64,000 bases of DNA from contig NZ_CP023317.1 of the NCBI RefSeq assembly GCF_009497655.1, forward strand, positions 1,083,501 through 1,147,500, read 5' to 3'. The stretch comes from Priestia megaterium. GTDB lineage: Bacteria; Bacillota; Bacilli; Bacillales; Bacillaceae_H. The first letter of the stretch is position 1, and the number at the start of each line of letters is the position of its first letter. The position numbers and the translations under genes were made by a program. The notes under the pieces were generated by a model that was not told the DNA's origin, made no database searches, and worked only from the letters and a program-made list of their open reading frames with translations. Shown in pieces: positions 61,704 to 64,000 of this stretch.

Positions 61704-63411
61704 TCATTTAGAAAGTGAATTAAAAGAAGAGCTCTTATTAATGCAACGAAACCAGAAAGAAGTAGAAGATGCATTTTATAAAAACCTTGAATTTGGAACA
61801 GGCGGTATGAGAGGAGAACTAGGTCCAGGTACGAACCGTTTAAACTTATATATGATCCGTAAAGCAACAGAAGGATTAGCGAACTATATTGAAGAAAATG
61901 GTGAAAAAGCAAAAAATAGAGGTGTAGTTGTTGCCTATGATTCGCGTCATAAGTCACCTGAATTTGCTCTAGAGGTTGCAAAAGTACTAGGGAAGCATAA
62001 CATTAGAACATATGTATTTGAGGAATTGACACCTACGCCTGAACTATCCTTTGCAGTTCGTTACTTAGACGCATTTGCAGGTATTGTTATTACAGCAAGT
62101 CACAATCCACCGGAATACAACGGTTATAAAGTCTATGGAGAAGATGGAGGGCAAATTCCTCCAGAAGTTGCAGATACAATTATCACTTATGTTGATGCAG
62201 TAAAAAATGAATTAACAATTCCAGTAATGGACGAAACCCAACTGCTCGAAGAAAAATTGTTAACATACATCGGTCAAGAAATAGACTCTGCGTATATTGA
62301 AGAGTTAAAAACTATACAACTTAACCGAGGAATTGTTGAAAAATCAGGAAAAGACTTAAAAATTGTATTTACGCCATTGCATGGCACAGCTAATAGACTA
62401 GTTCGTGCAGGCTTGGAAGCTTTCGGCTTTAGCAATGTTACAGTTGTCAAAGAGCAAGAACTACCTGATCCAAATTTTTCAACAGTCAAATCACCTAATC
62501 CCGAAGAGCATGCAGCATTTGAATTAGCCATTAAATATGGTAAGGAAATAGAAGCTGACATTTTGATGGGAACAGATCCAGATGCAGATCGTTTAGGTAT
62601 TGCTGTAAAAGACATTAATGATAATTATGTCGTGCTAACAGGAAACCAAATGGGCGCACTCATGCTTCACTATTTACTTTCTCAAAAGAAAGAAAAAGGG
62701 ATTCTACCTAAAAATGGTGTCGTGGTTAAAACTATAGTAACCTCTGAAATTGGACGTGCAATTGCCAAAAGTTTTGGGCTGAATACAATTGATACTCTCA
62801 CTGGTTTCAAATTTATAGGTGAAAAAATTAATGAATTTGAACAAACGAAAGAATATACATTTGAATTTGGGTATGAAGAGAGCTATGGATATTTAATAGG
62901 AGAATTTGTTCGTGATAAAGATGCAGTTCAGTCAGCAATTTTTGCTGCGGAGGTAGCTGCTTTCTATAAAATGCAAGGAAAGTCTTTGTATGAAGGACTA
63001 CTAGAAATTTTTGAGCAGTATGGCTTTTATAAAGAATCACTTCAATCATTGACTTTAAAAGGAAAAGATGGGGCAGAACAGATAGGTAATATCTTAGCCT
63101 CATTCCGAAAAACACCGCCTACAGAAGTTGCTGGTGTTAAAGTAGTAGCAATTGAGGATTATCAAATTAGTCAAAAAACAATTTTAGAGACTAATAGCAC
63201 TGAAAAAATTTATTTACCAAAATCAAACGTGTTAAAGTTCTATCTAGAAAATGGTTCTTGGTTTACAATTCGTCCATCAGGAACAGAGCCTAAAGCCAAA
63301 TTTTATTTTGCAGTTAAGGGAACTTCTCTACAGGATAGTGATAAAGCAATTAAGATGTTGGAGTCTAATGTCATGGGGAAAGTTGATGAGATAGTAGGTT
63401 TAAAGAACTAA
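61663..63411 (+). CDS. pgcA: Alpha-phosphoglucomutase/phosphomannomutase
   Basis: The 582-residue enzyme starts at the ATG after GGAGG; a longer frame upstream lies inside manA without a ribosome site. The phosphoserine loop [16 protein letters not shown], metal-binding [10 protein letters not shown], and sugar-binding [12 protein letters not shown] and [12 protein letters not shown] are present. Length matches B. subtilis PgcA. In this cluster it can provide glucose-1-phosphate for GalU and mannose-1-phosphate for ManC. Confidence 0.94.
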   Translation: MTWQAQLEKWLTFDHLESELKEELLLMQRNQKEVEDAFYKNLEFGTGGMRGELGPGTNRLNLYMIRKATEGLANYIEENGEKAKNRGVVVAYDSRHKSPEFALEVAKVLGKHNIRTYVFEELTPTPELSFAVRYLDAFAGIVITASHNPPEYNGYKVYGEDGGQIPPEVADTIITYVDAVKNELTIPVMDETQLLEEKLLTYIGQEIDSAYIEELKTIQLNRGIVEKSGKDLKIVFTPLHGTANRLVRAGLEAFGFSNVTVVKEQELPDPNFSTVKSPNPEEHAAFELAIKYGKEIEADILMGTDPDADRLGIAVKDINDNYVVLTGNQMGALMLHYLLSQKKEKGILPKNGVVVKTIVTSEIGRAIAKSFGLNTIDTLTGFKFIGEKINEFEQTKEYTFEFGYEESYGYLIGEFVRDKDAVQSAIFAAEVAAFYKMQGKSLYEGLLEIFEQYGFYKESLQSLTLKGKDGAEQIGNILASFRKTPPTEVAGVKVVAIEDYQISQKTILETNSTEKIYLPKSNVLKFYLENGSWFTIRPSGTEPKAKFYFAVKGTSLQDSDKAIKMLESNVMGKVDEIVGLKN

Positions 63412-63538
63412 AAAAAGTAGTATTTTTTTGTTTTTAATATTTTTTTAGTGTAAAAAGATTCAATTTAATTTGAATATCTTGACGTTTTTTTCTATTTTTA
63501 TCTAAAATTTATAAAAAAATATAGATGTTGTATACAAA

Positions 63539-63554
63539 CTCTATTATAATAGAG
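63539..63554. promoter_or_regulatory. 16-bp perfect palindrome containing a -10 element
   Basis: CTCTATTATAATAGAG is perfectly palindromic and contains TATAAT (63545-63550). It lies about 35 bases before the Wzz ATG and looks like a promoter with an overlapping operator. The T-rich region 63412-63538 holds no gene. Confidence 0.5.
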
Positions 63555-63589
63555 GTTATGTGAATTTAACTTTTTTATTGGAGGTCATC

Positions 63590-64000
63590 ATGGAAGAAAC
63601 ACTTACTTTAAAGGAGTTGTTTCAGGCTTTAAAGAAGCGTCTTTGGCTTATCGGTCTTATTACAGTTATTACTGCAATAGTCAGTGCAGTACTTACCTTT
63701 TTCGTTTTAACGCCAATGTACGACGTGAAAACACAGTTACTTGTAAATCAAACTAAGTCTGAGCAACAAATCTATAATACTACTGAATTGCAGGCAAATG
63801 TTCAATTAATTAATACTTATAACGTGATCATTAAAAGTCCTACTGTTCTAGATAAAGTCCGTAAAAATCTAAGCCTAGAAAAAAGTACGGACGAGCTCAA
63901 TAAACAAATCTCAGTAACAAGTGCTGAAGAATCTCAGATTGTTGAAATAGTAGTAGAGGACAAATCACCAGAGATGGCTGCAAAAATTGCGAATGAAACA
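63590..64000 (+). CDS. Wzz/YveK-type co-polymerase, third copy (3' truncated by window)
   Basis: The first 137 codons are present: MEETLTLKELFQALKKRLW, a membrane segment (about 19-42), and YDVKTQLLVNQTKSEQQIYN with the extracellular helix region. Very similar over its length to the Wzz at 44542, including the upstream GGAGGTC ribosome site, indicating duplication between clusters. A BY-kinase gene probably follows beyond the window. Confidence 0.93.
   Translation, partial: MEETLTLKELFQALKKRLWLIGLITVITAIVSAVLTFFVLTPMYDVKTQLLVNQTKSEQQIYNTTELQANVQLINTYNVIIKSPTVLDKVRKNLSLEKSTDELNKQISVTSAEESQIVEIVVEDKSPEMAAKIANET

Noticed and set aside
1-64000. CRISPR array, prophage, complete insertion sequence, tRNA or rRNA
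   Set aside because: I looked for regularly spaced repeats, integrase, transposase or phage structural genes and tRNA-like cloverleaves and saw none; the only direct repeat of note is the in-gene one at 49147-49738.

Overview
The window looks like the chromosome of a motile, spore-forming, low-GC Gram-positive bacterium of the Bacillaceae. Priestia (Bacillus) megaterium or a close relative is my best guess, from family resemblance only. The indicators are a flagellin gene followed by YjfB, a SinR/SinI pair, Spo0A-type boxes, TcaA/YvbJ-like zinc-ribbon proteins, strong AAGGAGG ribosome sites, and Bacillales-type exopolysaccharide genes with EAR antitermination RNAs.

Layout. (1) 1-1.8 kb: the 3' end of a flagellin gene, apparently interrupted by a group I intron and followed by a second related intron, then two small motility-type genes. 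(2) 1.9-9.2 kb: ordinary genes (pyroglutamyl peptidase with a DUF969/DUF979 membrane pair, two zinc-ribbon membrane proteins, an HPP protein, a PHP phosphatase and a SMI1/KNR4 protein). (3) 9.2-10.2 kb: a regulatory hub with sinR, a c-di-GMP-I riboswitch, a very short sinI, a Spo0A box and two SinR-type operators. (4) 10.2-20.5 kb: polysaccharide cluster A (acyltransferase, Wzz/BY-kinase-like pair, priming transferase, epimerase, flippase, polymerase, two glycosyltransferases, beta-helix protein). (5) 20.7-27.1 kb: a chemoreceptor, an orphan RmlB-like dehydratase, a hexapeptide acyltransferase, a GH26 mannanase and a VanZ protein. (6) 27.6-46 kb: cluster B, related to B. subtilis eps. It has an EAR RNA, a broken mnaA, the bacillosamine-type set, WecC, a heparinase-like lyase and an intact Wzz/BY-kinase pair. 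(7) 46-49.8 kb: small genes, VanZ and a secreted lytic transglycosylase. (8) 50.2-64 kb: cluster C (PHP tyrosine phosphatase, second EAR RNA, galU, priming transferase, polymerase, pyruvyltransferase, flippase, glycosyltransferases, GDP-mannose supply genes, and a third Wzz cut by the window edge).

How it fits together. Each of the three clusters carries its own priming transferase, flippase, polymerase and chain-length protein, so the window can plausibly encode three separate Wzx/Wzy-type surface polysaccharides. The regulatory signals suggest joint control of the motile-to-sessile switch. Spo0A-type boxes lie upstream of sinI and of both EAR operons, with a one-mismatch box before cluster A. 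SinR operators sit before cluster A, and a c-di-GMP riboswitch sits in the sinI leader. DNA from about 22.5 kb onward looks distinctly more A+T-rich than cluster A, consistent with acquired glycan genes; I did not compute composition.
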